Source: Marinoscillum sp964351885
GTDB taxonomy: Bacteria; Bacteroidota; Bacteroidia; Cytophagales; Cyclobacteriaceae
NCBI GenBank assembly: GCA_964351885.1
Contig: CAYGPP010000003.1
Location: forward strand, 1-64,000
Direction of reading: 5' to 3'
Length of the DNA: 64,000 nt
In this document: piece after piece, positions 43,973 to 52,960 of the stretch
Numbering within the stretch: position 1 is the stretch's first letter
How the letters are laid out: the number at the start of each line of letters is the position of its first letter
Made by a program: the position numbers and the translations under genes
Notes under the pieces: generated by a model
The model's input: the letters and a program-made list of their open reading frames with translations, nothing else
The model's database searches: none
Told to the model about the DNA's origin: nothing

Positions 43973-44125
43973 CTCACTTCGACCATGGCTAACGCCAGCT
44001 CAGACTGACAGGAACGTGAAGCGGTAGCATTGAATTGTCATGCTGAGTTTATCGAAGCATAAGGCAATTAAGTGAAACGCAAACTCTTCGATCTTGACTT
44101 TCGCCAGCTCAGAGTGATACCCTAA
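43973..44125. repeat. Dispersed Bacteroidota-type intergenic repeat
   Basis: The region contains TGTCATGCTGAG-TTATCGAAGCAT (44037-44062), resembling a dispersed element often seen between genes in Bacteroidota, and a mirrored CTTCGATCTTGACTTTCGCC-AGCTCAG (44086-44112). A similar CGCCAGCTCAGA piece occurs at 43991-44002. The arms could fold into one long imperfect hairpin. It fills most of the 305-bp gap between HU and the next gene. Confidence 0.45.
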
Positions 44126-44186
44126 TTTATTTATCTCCAAGTGAGACAATAACAACCTAAACCATAAAACCATCAACTCGCGAAAA

Positions 44187-44549
44187 ATGCTACTCATTAC
44201 TTGGGTCTTACTGATCATCACGAGCTACTTCTGCTGGCAGTCTTACCGTCAGTTAGGCAAAGCACAGCACCATATCCAATCACTCGAAGCTCAGCTAGAT
44301 ACCCTGCGGGCTACCGTCCATCAGTACCACACTTTACAAGCGGCCTATACAGATATTCATGGCGCGCTGACCCAATCACATGATGAACTTGCACAGATAG
44401 GCACTGATCTGAATTCTACTTCCAATGCACACATCAACTCCCTAACATCGATCAAGCTACACCTTGATAGCATTCAAGCAGCATACGATACACTCATGTC
44501 GCACGAACACATCAATGATCCACACCTAAACTTAACTTTTTCGCCATGA
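44187..44549 (+). CDS. Small membrane-anchored coiled-coil protein, unknown function
   Basis: The 120-residue protein has one N-terminal TM (LLITWVLLIITSYFCW) and then a heptad-rich coiled coil (QLGKAQHHIQSLEAQLDTLRATVHQYHTLQ and further). I do not recognise a family. Its stop overlaps the next start in ATGA, so it works as a unit with the gene that follows. The layout (inner TM plus coiled coil) is like an inner-membrane spanin, but no phage genes are near. Confidence 0.6.
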   Translation: MLLITWVLLIITSYFCWQSYRQLGKAQHHIQSLEAQLDTLRATVHQYHTLQAAYTDIHGALTQSHDELAQIGTDLNSTSNAHINSLTSIKLHLDSIQAAYDTLMSHEHINDPHLNLTFSP

Positions 44550-45109
44550 AAGCCTTATTCATCATATGGACGATCATCGGAGTGCTTTGGGCTAGTCATT
44601 CAGCCTATGCAATGCAGGTCGTACCTTTTAGCACTGAAGATCAAAAACTTAAGGTCTACAATATGGACTCAGTATTGATCTTGGCAGACAGTGCGTATGT
44701 GATCAGTAGCGCACGAGCACAATTGCTCAACGAGAAACTAGCAGCGCTACATCGCGCCTATGATACCAATGCCCGATTGTTAGACATCAATGCGGTAATG
44801 CTTGATAAAGTGATGGAGATAGAGCGACTAGTACTACAGCTCATGCAGCGAATGCAAGAAGATCAAAAGACAATGTCTATTGACATCAATAAATTACTCA
44901 AGGAACTAGATGGTCACATCGAGCAACTCCAATCCACCAATTTGCAACTGTCTGATCAGAACGAGTCACTTCAAAAGCAATTAGTCGCTATGGAGCAAAC
45001 CATCAAACGCTTGAAGCGCTCTATTCGATCGCTCTTCTGGCGCAATGCCTTACAGAAAGTACTCATCGGTCTAGCCGGATTTGGGATAGGATGGTTGGTG
45101 GGGAGGTGA
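44546..45109 (+). CDS. Exported coiled-coil protein with C-terminal membrane anchor, unknown function
   Basis: The 187-residue protein has a signal peptide (MKALFIIWTIIGVLWASHSAYA), a long coiled coil (about 60-160, including LLKELDGHIEQLQSTNLQLSDQNESLQKQL) and a C-terminal TM (VLIGLAGFGIGWLVG). It is translationally coupled to the preceding coiled-coil gene. Together they could form a coiled-coil bridge in the periplasm; this is inferred only from topology. Confidence 0.62.
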   Translation: MKALFIIWTIIGVLWASHSAYAMQVVPFSTEDQKLKVYNMDSVLILADSAYVISSARAQLLNEKLAALHRAYDTNARLLDINAVMLDKVMEIERLVLQLMQRMQEDQKTMSIDINKLLKELDGHIEQLQSTNLQLSDQNESLQKQLVAMEQTIKRLKRSIRSLFWRNALQKVLIGLAGFGIGWLVGR

Positions 45110-45123
45110 TTAGACAATACGTC

Positions 45124-47133
45124 TCACTTCAACTCAACTTCCACAACTTCCATCTTCCCATCTCCACGACTTCCCATGATGAAGATGATCCTATCACCCA
45201 CCATGATGGGATCATCGCTTTTGCTAATCCTGAGATGTGAGCCTATATCTGTTGGATTAATGGTTGTTTTACCCTTTTCATCGACCTTCATCATATAGGT
45301 AGTCACATACGAGTCTTCGTTCCACTTTTCCCAGAAGAGTACGACTTCTTTTTTGAGCTTAACAGCTTTTAATCGAGAAGCATTTTCAACGGATTTGTCT
45401 TGATAATCGACTAGCCATTTCACGCCAGTATTTGATTGATCAGACCACTGACCTCCGAAAGAGTAAAATCCAGAGGCTTCATCAACTCCCTTGCTCAGAA
45501 TATAATCCGATCCGGTATAGAAGTCTTTCTTGATTTTTACCATTCCTATATCACGCGAGTCGGTCAAGTTACTCGTCGCACGCGCATTATTGATGGCCTT
45601 GCCTTTCAGATCTGGTTCGCCGATGAAGTACACATCATAGCTATCTTTCCACGCTACCATACTCCCCAATTCGGTATAGGTAGAATTATCATTTGACCAT
45701 TGATAGAAGGACTGATCAGCAGTACTAATCTCCTTATATTCTGGATAGGCATATCTTGCAGGACTGGCAGCTTCCTGACCATGGGCGGTTTTGAACGTAT
45801 AAACCGCTTTGGATTTTAGCTGACCATCAATCTTGTGCACGTTAATTCCTCGTGGGTAATTGTCTCCCAAGTCCATTCCATAGAATCCACCATCTTCACT
45901 AGGATATAGGAAGTTGTCAAACGAGTGCCCAGATGTTTGTCCGAAGTTCGTGATGACTTTCAGTGTTTTAGCGTTGAAAGTAGCTGCAATGGCTCCTTGA
46001 TGGTGAAGACCGTCTGGTGAAGTGTTCATTTCTCTACTAATAATAGCGCCAAGGATGCCTTCATTGTACACGAGCGAAACTGACTCAGTACTGTCATAAT
46101 CATAGATATTCAGACCGTTTGCACTTAGATCCAGTGTTTCCTTCTTAATGACTTTCCCTTTCTTATTGGCAGCTATCAACCAACCTTCTTTTTTGCCTTC
46201 AGTCGTGAGCATCATATAATACCAAGTGCCCTTGAATGATGTAGCTCCTGCCAAGAAACCTGGCTCTGTTGGCATGGCGTTGGTGCTGCTTGCTTTATCT
46301 CCTGGTGACATGCTGGTCAATGATACTGTGCCTGTCGATTCGTCTTGCCATAAGACCTCAACTTCTGGATCATTGAAACTGGTGAAGAAATGCCTCGAAT
46401 CACCATACTTGTTTTCGTGAGAAGCTGGGCCAGATAGGTAACCATTATTTGAATCAAAGATATTTCCCTCTATAAAATACCGTGTTTTGTAGATTTTAGC
46501 GAGATCATTGTCTACCACCTTGGCACCTTCTACACCTTCGGCCAATTCGTGATAAACGCTTACTTTATCTGATTTGAGTGCTGAGAATAGAATAAGCGGT
46601 TGCTCAATATTGCTCGCTACTATGTACAGTTTGACAAATTGATTTGGTGTAATGTCATCTTTACTTACCTGAGCGAGTTGAGAGACCACACCTTCTCTTA
46701 ACTGGTAAATGCCATAATCTGCTTCTATTGGGAACCGCATATGCACAATGTGTGGTGAGCCCAGAAACTCAGAAGCTAAATCTTGTGGTTGACTCAATTG
46801 ATAGCCGTCATAGAGCTTTTCTCCCTTGCTATTCACTATCTCTCCAAATGCAACTGGATAGTTCTTATTGTTATACTTTCCATCTGTATAGCATCCATTT
46901 TGATAGAGCTCAGATGCAATGGCTAAGTCTCCAATGATGTCTTCTTCGAGGATTCCCTTGTTACAGCTATATTCACTTGAGATGTCCGTACTCAATCCTG
47001 GTAGGACCTTTTCAGTTATCGGTTTGAAAGAAAATGCCTTAATGGGCTTGTGATTACTTTGCGCTATTGCTGAAAGGGATAACACCCCTAAGGAAATTAG
47101 TAGCACCACATTATTACGAAGAGACTTATTCAT
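45124..47133 (-). CDS. Exported protein of unknown function
   Basis: The 669-residue protein has a cleavable signal peptide (LRNNVVLLISLGVLSLSAIAQS) and no further TM. The rest is rich in beta-strand-type repeats (TYYMMLTTEGKKEGWLIAANKKGKVIKKE and similar), consistent with a secreted or periplasmic beta-propeller, but no diagnostic motif is recognised. It contains a few cysteines (EYSCNKGILEED, YQNGCYTDG). It is convergent with the coiled-coil pair (14 bp apart) and divergent from the amine oxidase. Confidence 0.75.
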   Translation of the reverse strand: MNKSLRNNVVLLISLGVLSLSAIAQSNHKPIKAFSFKPITEKVLPGLSTDISSEYSCNKGILEEDIIGDLAIASELYQNGCYTDGKYNNKNYPVAFGEIVNSKGEKLYDGYQLSQPQDLASEFLGSPHIVHMRFPIEADYGIYQLREGVVSQLAQVSKDDITPNQFVKLYIVASNIEQPLILFSALKSDKVSVYHELAEGVEGAKVVDNDLAKIYKTRYFIEGNIFDSNNGYLSGPASHENKYGDSRHFFTSFNDPEVEVLWQDESTGTVSLTSMSPGDKASSTNAMPTEPGFLAGATSFKGTWYYMMLTTEGKKEGWLIAANKKGKVIKKETLDLSANGLNIYDYDSTESVSLVYNEGILGAIISREMNTSPDGLHHQGAIAATFNAKTLKVITNFGQTSGHSFDNFLYPSEDGGFYGMDLGDNYPRGINVHKIDGQLKSKAVYTFKTAHGQEAASPARYAYPEYKEISTADQSFYQWSNDNSTYTELGSMVAWKDSYDVYFIGEPDLKGKAINNARATSNLTDSRDIGMVKIKKDFYTGSDYILSKGVDEASGFYSFGGQWSDQSNTGVKWLVDYQDKSVENASRLKAVKLKKEVVLFWEKWNEDSYVTTYMMKVDEKGKTTINPTDIGSHLRISKSDDPIMVGDRIIFIMGSRGDGKMEVVEVELK

Positions 47134-47321
47134 ATGAATCGTATTTGGTCATAATTCTAGACTAAAGTAAAACTAATGCTTCCTTGATTTGAAACAATCT
47201 ATCCATGAGATTCAAAATCAAATAACAAAAGGTCGGTATATGTCGCTTCGAATAGTTCAATTAACTATTGTTTGGACTAAAGAAATCGTCTCTTTACCAG
47301 TTGTAAATAGGAACAATCAAA

Positions 47322-48371
47322 ATGAAAGAGACTAAAGTCAAATATGTAGTTATAGGTGCTGGACTTTCTGGGCTCACATCAGCTTATCAGTTACATAAAA
47401 CAGGGGAAACGGACTTTGTCGTTTTAGAATCTCGAGATCGCATAGGAGGTAGGATATTGACTAAAGATCACATCGACTTTGGCGCCACTTGGTTTCAAGA
47501 GCATCATGAGCATGTTTTGGATTTGCTCCAGGAGTTGGGCTTGTCTCGCTTTCCTCAGTACAGCCAGGGGAAAAGCGTATTGGTATACAATACCATGGCA
47601 CCCGCTCATCATTTCGAAAACGATCCTAACAGTACTCCGGCTAGTCGAGTAGCTGGCGGATCAATGTCCATCATCGAAGCGCTTGCTTTGCCTATTAAGA
47701 AGAATATTCAACTATCCCGAGAAGTCTCTGCTATTGAAAACAAGGCAGATGAAATAGTAATTACTACTCAGAATGAGGTGTTTAAAGCCCAAAAGGTCAT
47801 TCTAACCATTCCACCAAAAATTGCTACACGAATAAGCTATCGTCCTGACTTGCCGGCAGGCGTATCGGAAGCTATGGATAGTACGCATACTTGGATGAGC
47901 AACGCGATCAAAATTGGAATGACTTTCAAGCGACCCTTTTGGAGAGATACGGGATTATCAGGAACAGTGATTGGTCAAGTAGGGCCCGTAGTAGAGTTGT
48001 ATGATCATACGGATAGCGATGACGCTCATTATTCACTCATGGGTTTCATCAATGAAGCTATGAGAGACAACAGCCCTGCACAGAGGAAAGAACGCGTTCT
48101 GGAGTATTTATCCACTCACCTAGGAGCGGAAATAAACGACTATTTGACTTACGAAGAAAAAGACTGGTCTGCGGACAAAAACACTTCATGTGAAAGTATC
48201 AAGTCATTTTATATGAGTCCGCAGTATGGTCATAAAGTCTTTCAGGAATCATACATGGACAATCGATTAATATTCTCAGGAACAGAGGTATCTACCGTCT
48301 CTGGTGGTTATATGGATGGTGCAGTGAGGACAGGATTTGTGGCTGCTCAATGGGCACTGGAAAGAGCGTGA
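47322..48371 (+). CDS. Flavin-containing amine oxidase
   Basis: The 349-residue protein starts with the FAD-binding motif VKYVVIGAGLSGLTSAYQL, followed by FVVLESRDRIGGRILTKDHIDFGATWFQ and the middle VILTIPPKIA. The C-terminal FAD motif is RLIFSGTEVSTVSGGYMDGAVRTGFVAA. It resembles monoamine oxidase-type flavoenzymes but is shorter than the usual 430-460 residues. The substrate is unknown. Cytosolic, no signal peptide. A single gene with no clear operon partner. Confidence 0.9.
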   Translation: MKETKVKYVVIGAGLSGLTSAYQLHKTGETDFVVLESRDRIGGRILTKDHIDFGATWFQEHHEHVLDLLQELGLSRFPQYSQGKSVLVYNTMAPAHHFENDPNSTPASRVAGGSMSIIEALALPIKKNIQLSREVSAIENKADEIVITTQNEVFKAQKVILTIPPKIATRISYRPDLPAGVSEAMDSTHTWMSNAIKIGMTFKRPFWRDTGLSGTVIGQVGPVVELYDHTDSDDAHYSLMGFINEAMRDNSPAQRKERVLEYLSTHLGAEINDYLTYEEKDWSADKNTSCESIKSFYMSPQYGHKVFQESYMDNRLIFSGTEVSTVSGGYMDGAVRTGFVAAQWALERA

Positions 48372-48441
48372 TTGCAAGGGTTAGTGCACTGTCGTAGATA
48401 TCAGCTATGTATAATCGAACGGACGCTCTTCTGATGGATAG

Positions 48442-48464
48442 GTCTTAGCGGACGCTACGACCAG
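48442..48464. repeat. Second REP-like element, copy 1
   Basis: On the minus strand it reads CTGGTCGTAGC...CGCTAAGAC, close to the element at 51531-51553. The two copies lie just outside the two ends of the PadR-permease pair in opposite orientation. Confidence 0.4.
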
Positions 48465-48526
48465 AGGGGCAGCCTAGCTATTTTGAGGTACATAAACCCA
48501 TCGTTTTAAAGGTTAGAGGGATACAA

Positions 48527-51100
48527 TCATTCTGCTCTCAATTGATCAACAGGGTTCATTCGGCCCGTTTGAAATGCCTTGTAACCTACGGCCAAAACAA
48601 TGATCCCTAAGACGGATAGAATGGCCTTAACAAAATGGGTGATATTCGGGGAAATGTGATAAGCGTAAATAATATCAAAGACCGAAGAGAGAATAACAGT
48701 AGAAGCTGCCAGTCCAATAATAGATGAGATAGCCAACATCCAATAGAGTTCTTTTCCTAACAGATGAATAATCACGTTTCTAGAAGCTCCAAGAACTTTT
48801 CGCACTCCAAATTCCTTGCTTCTGCGTTGCACGGTGAGAGAAATCAGGGTGTACAAACCCAATACGGAAATGAGTATCGAGATGAGACCAAGGAACACAT
48901 TGATTTTGACCATTATAAAATTCAACTTCTTGATATTTTGTAGAACACTATTTTGAAGAAAACCCGTATAAAGTTCCTGAGGAAAAGTCTCATACCAAAT
49001 CTGCTCAATTACTTCATTTGCTTTTTCAGGAGAACCATTGACTTGTATCGCTGCATAGAGATACTCATCGGGTTGCGCGATTTTCAGAAGCGTAGGCTTT
49101 ATCTTATTCCGCCCCACAATAGATCGAATCGTGAAATCATCTACAATGCCAGTCACGATATAATTATTTCCATTCATACTGATTGGCTGATTCAAAATAT
49201 CTACTCCGAGTTCATCTTGTAGCATTCGATTAATCACAACTAAATTACTTTGCTTCTGTGCGCTAGTCGCTGTAAAAAAAGAACCCTTACTAAGCCTCAA
49301 ACCCAGCGATTCTGCATAGTAAACCCCAACACTTAAGACTGAAACAGGAATATCAATACCCTCATAATTTATAAACTTACTGTCACTTCTAAAACCAATT
49401 AAGGATTGAGTGCCCGCCACGGAATTTACAATCGGGTTTTGCAGTAACTGATTCCGAAGTTCTTCAAATTGTTCTGGTCGGTTTAATGGCACATTTACGA
49501 CTTGATCTACTTCATAGCCTCTATCTAACTTTTCTTGATAGTGTGCATTATCTACAAGAAGAAATATGCCAAATAAATTGTAAAAACAAAGAGCAAACTG
49601 AAAGGTAAGCAAGATCATCATCAGCCGATTTTTTCCCGAAAGAACCACGTTATTCTTGAATATGACTAGAGGTGTGAATTTAGAAATATATAGGGCAGGG
49701 TAGGCGGCCGATAAAAAAGTCACAACCAATACAAGGAATAAACTAAATTGAAGAATTGTGGCTACAGGAACACGTTCCATCTGGATTAACTCCGCGCTAA
49801 ACATGGCATTGTAAGAAGGAATTAGGAGATAGGAAATTCCAAATGAAAGTACCACTGAAACTGTAATCATCAGGGTGTTCTCGATCATGAATTGGACAAT
49901 GGTTCTCTTTCTATTTCCTCCTAATACTTTTCGAATGGCTATTTCCTTTAGCCTTTTACCAGATAGTGCGATACTGGTATTAATGAAATTGAAACATGCC
50001 AAAAGTAGAATAGCGATAGCAGAACCAGCAATCCCCAATACTGAAGAAGCGTGTAAGTGCTGTCGAAATCTACTTCCGTATAAGGTGCTTTCAACTGCAG
50101 GCCAGGATACAACATTTTCTAATTTGAACCTAGAAATGTACAATTCAGGATTAGAAGCGTTTTGAGTTTCCACAAAACCATCAAGAAGACTTTCTATTCT
50201 GTCTTTTTCATGATTTTCGAGAAAAACAAAAGTACCATCTACCCAATTTGACCATTCCATTTCCTTTCGATCATAGGTATCAAAGTAATGATCAATAGAT
50301 ATGATGACCGAATAAACAAAACTTGAATTGTGCGGTGGCTGCTCAAAAACATCAGATATGATAAATGACTTTTCCTCTTTGTTTGGAAATACCATGGTAA
50401 TAACCTTTCCTATTGGATAGATTTCATTGAATAACTTAAGAGCGGTTGATTCGGAAATGGCAATCTCATTACCTCTGGTTGCTTTCAACTTTCCACCTCC
50501 AAGACTTGTGGTTTCAAAATGCTCAAAGAACATATCGTTGGTAAACGCCACTTGCTCATTAAACAGCTTTTTATCCAGCCTTATTGGTAAATTTTTTCCA
50601 ATGTATTGAGATGTTGGGATTCCTGCTGTCTTGAGCTGAGAGGTTAATGGTGAAGCACTAAGTCCAACTGTGGATGTAGCCTCTCTCAAGCCATGAATTT
50701 TGTATAGATTGTTTGCCTTAGCGTAATGTTTATTGAATGAGGCATTGTAGTGATAATTGAAATAACCAATCGTGCAAATGGACAAAGCCAATGCCAACCC
50801 CATAATATTAGCAGAAACATAAAAAGGATTCAATTTGAAGGCTCTGATTGAAGTCTTAAGGTAGTTTCTTGGAAGGCGCAATAAATTAAGAGGCATGAGA
50901 TTAAGTTGTTTTATTACCGAGGGACGTATCATTCTCAGGACTTCCTTTCTGTAGATCCATCTTGCTTTGGAAGCTCCAAGTAATTGCACATTTTCATCAA
51001 AAGCTTCTTCTAGGTCGCCTTGAAGTTCCTCATGCAACTCCGAGGAACAGAATTGTTCAAATAACCAAAGGCTGTATTTTGGAATTTCGACTTTTTTCAT
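48527..51100 (-). CDS. FtsX/MacB-type ABC permease with N-terminal prefix domain
   Basis: The 857-residue protein begins with a cytosolic prefix domain (FCSSELHEELQGDLEEAFDENVQLLGASKARWIYRKEVL), known from permeases paired with PadR regulators, then a MacB-type permease: TM near 95-115, a periplasmic domain, three TM with GKRLKEIAIRKVLGGNRK, a second periplasmic domain and the final TM set with RRSKEFGVRKVLGASR. Like other Cytophagales permeases of this type it lacks an adjacent ATPase gene. It overlaps the PadR gene by 4 bp. Confidence 0.9.
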   Translation of the reverse strand: MKKVEIPKYSLWLFEQFCSSELHEELQGDLEEAFDENVQLLGASKARWIYRKEVLRMIRPSVIKQLNLMPLNLLRLPRNYLKTSIRAFKLNPFYVSANIMGLALALSICTIGYFNYHYNASFNKHYAKANNLYKIHGLREATSTVGLSASPLTSQLKTAGIPTSQYIGKNLPIRLDKKLFNEQVAFTNDMFFEHFETTSLGGGKLKATRGNEIAISESTALKLFNEIYPIGKVITMVFPNKEEKSFIISDVFEQPPHNSSFVYSVIISIDHYFDTYDRKEMEWSNWVDGTFVFLENHEKDRIESLLDGFVETQNASNPELYISRFKLENVVSWPAVESTLYGSRFRQHLHASSVLGIAGSAIAILLLACFNFINTSIALSGKRLKEIAIRKVLGGNRKRTIVQFMIENTLMITVSVVLSFGISYLLIPSYNAMFSAELIQMERVPVATILQFSLFLVLVVTFLSAAYPALYISKFTPLVIFKNNVVLSGKNRLMMILLTFQFALCFYNLFGIFLLVDNAHYQEKLDRGYEVDQVVNVPLNRPEQFEELRNQLLQNPIVNSVAGTQSLIGFRSDSKFINYEGIDIPVSVLSVGVYYAESLGLRLSKGSFFTATSAQKQSNLVVINRMLQDELGVDILNQPISMNGNNYIVTGIVDDFTIRSIVGRNKIKPTLLKIAQPDEYLYAAIQVNGSPEKANEVIEQIWYETFPQELYTGFLQNSVLQNIKKLNFIMVKINVFLGLISILISVLGLYTLISLTVQRRSKEFGVRKVLGASRNVIIHLLGKELYWMLAISSIIGLAASTVILSSVFDIIYAYHISPNITHFVKAILSVLGIIVLAVGYKAFQTGRMNPVDQLRAE

Positions 51101-51423
51101 TCCGTGCTAATTTCAGGAATTAGGCTCCACATTTCTTCTCTAAGTTCTTTTGTTTGCTTTAGCGCCGCTTTTCCACTATTTGTGAGTGTGTAAAATCGCT
51201 TTCTTCTGCCACCACGTTCCGCTGTTGCCCCGCCGAATGTCGAGCTCACAAAGTCCTTTTCTTCAAGCCTAGTCAATGCAGCATGTAGGGCACCGCGGCT
51301 TATAGAGCGATTAAGTCGCTGAATAATTTCTTTTTGAATTCTCAATCCGTATGCCTCATCATCGAGAATCAGTATTGACAGTAAAACGATTTCCTGGAAT
51401 TCTCCTAAGTTGGTTCCTTTCAT
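51097..51423 (-). CDS. PadR family transcriptional regulator
   Basis: The 108-residue protein has the PadR winged helix: GEFQEIVLLSILILDDEAYGLRIQKEI, ISRGALHAALTRLEEKDFVSS and RGGRRKRFYTLTNSGKAAL. PadR proteins repress transporters and respond to small ligands. It overlaps the permease by 4 bp, so the two are coupled and it probably controls its own operon. The length is at the short end of the family (no long C-terminal dimer helix). Confidence 0.93.
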   Translation of the reverse strand: MKGTNLGEFQEIVLLSILILDDEAYGLRIQKEIIQRLNRSISRGALHAALTRLEEKDFVSSTFGGATAERGGRRKRFYTLTNSGKAALKQTKELREEMWSLIPEISTE

Positions 51424-51530
51424 AACCTTATTAGTTTCTTATTTGAAGACCTAACGGAAAGAAAAAGTATTTGTTTCATATATGAAGACTAAACTAATTT
51501 GATAGACGCTTCAGTAATCAGCCAAGCACA

Positions 51531-51553
51531 CTGGTCGTAGCACACACTACGAC
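51531..51553. repeat. Second REP-like element, copy 2
   Basis: CTGGTCGTAGCACACACTACGAC contains a perfect TCGTAG/CTACGA stem with a 6-nt loop. It matches the minus strand of 48442-48464 in most positions and lies upstream of the PadR gene. Confidence 0.4.
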
Positions 51554-51694
51554 TCAAAATGTTGAAGGGCATCCGCCGGTTGTTGTTTTACAGGATTCAT
51601 TTGTCGGGAGTAAGCAGGCAAGGAAGTTAAATCCCTAGGTTTGGTTCCTCACGAAACTTCGCATTAACTCTATCAATCTCTATATTCGCACCCC

Positions 51695-52960
51695 ATGAAG
51701 ATTCAAGACACAGTGACGAAAACATCGTTGGTTCGAGATAAGGAAGGTTATCAACTTCTAGTTGACGGAGAACCTTTTTATATCAACGGGGCAGGACTGG
51801 AGTTCTCGAGTATTGCCGAATTAGCCGCACAAGGTGCCAACTCATTCAGAACTTGGCGAGTAGATAATGGAACCCAGACCGGAAAGGAAGTCTTGGATGA
51901 GGCGCACAAGTATGGCCTGAAAGTAATGATGGGCATAGAAGTAGCCAGAGAGCGACATGGATTTGATTATGACGATCAACAGGCAGTAGCTCAGCAATTA
52001 AAGAAGATCCAAGCTGATGTGGAAGCGCTCAAAGATCATCCAGCGTTAATTCTCTGGGGAATTGGTAATGAATTAAACCTGCATGCAACAAACCCTAAAG
52101 TTTGGGATGCTGTAAATGATCTCTCGAAAATGATTCATGAGATAGATCCTAACCACTTGACTACCACATCTTTGGCTGGGATGGATCGAGAGTTGGTAGC
52201 ACAGATAAAGGAGCGTGTCCCTGACCTTGATGTCCTAAGTGTGCAACTCTATGGAGAACTGGTTACGCTTCCCAAACTGATGACAGAAGTGGGATGGAAG
52301 AAGCCACTGATTGTGAGTGAATGGGGAGCTACGGGTTACTGGGAAGTGCCTAGTACCGAATGGGATGCACCCATTGAAGACAATAGCACTGTGAAGGCAC
52401 ATGCATTCCTAGAACGCTACACTTCGTCAATTGCTCCATTAATTCAGCAGTGCATTGGCTCGTACGTATTCCTTTGGGGACAGAAGCAAGAGCGAACTGC
52501 CACATGGTTTGGGTTCTTCACTGAGGACGGAAGGAAAACTGAGGTGGTGGATGTCATGCATTATCTGTGGAATGGCCAATGGCCTCAACACAAATGCCCT
52601 AGAATCTTGCAGATGTTGCTAGACGGTAAGCAAGCCATAGATAGCATTCGGTTGAAACCCGGCTACCTCTACAATGCCAAAATATCTTTGACAGAAACTA
52701 AACCTTTTACTTATCGCTGGGAGGTTCTGGATGAGAGTAAGGCCACACAGTCAGGTGGAGATAGGGAAGAAATACCTGATACAATAGCTGGATGCATTAC
52801 AAATTATTCTTCAGATAGTATTGAGGTTAAAGCTCCGATGGAGGAAGGAGCATATCGCTTATATGTCTATGTAGAAGATGAGTCCAACTATACGGCTCAC
52901 GCCAATATTCCCTTTTACGTGGAGGACAAGGTTAGGAAAATTAGAATCCCTAGAAATTAG
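51695..52960 (+). CDS. Glycoside hydrolase, TIM-barrel of the GH2-like type
   Basis: The 421-residue protein has a beta/alpha barrel with YINGAGLEFSSIAELAAQGANSFRTWRVD, the acid/base Glu in LILWGIGNELN and the nucleophile Glu in PLIVSEWGATGYWE, both placed as in GH2 beta-galactosidase/glucuronidase barrels. The usual GH2 N-terminal sugar-binding and immunoglobulin domains are missing; a short beta-rich C-terminal domain is present. No signal peptide, so it acts in the cytosol. The substrate is unknown. Confidence 0.82.
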   Translation: MKIQDTVTKTSLVRDKEGYQLLVDGEPFYINGAGLEFSSIAELAAQGANSFRTWRVDNGTQTGKEVLDEAHKYGLKVMMGIEVARERHGFDYDDQQAVAQQLKKIQADVEALKDHPALILWGIGNELNLHATNPKVWDAVNDLSKMIHEIDPNHLTTTSLAGMDRELVAQIKERVPDLDVLSVQLYGELVTLPKLMTEVGWKKPLIVSEWGATGYWEVPSTEWDAPIEDNSTVKAHAFLERYTSSIAPLIQQCIGSYVFLWGQKQERTATWFGFFTEDGRKTEVVDVMHYLWNGQWPQHKCPRILQMLLDGKQAIDSIRLKPGYLYNAKISLTETKPFTYRWEVLDESKATQSGGDREEIPDTIAGCITNYSSDSIEVKAPMEEGAYRLYVYVEDESNYTAHANIPFYVEDKVRKIRIPRN

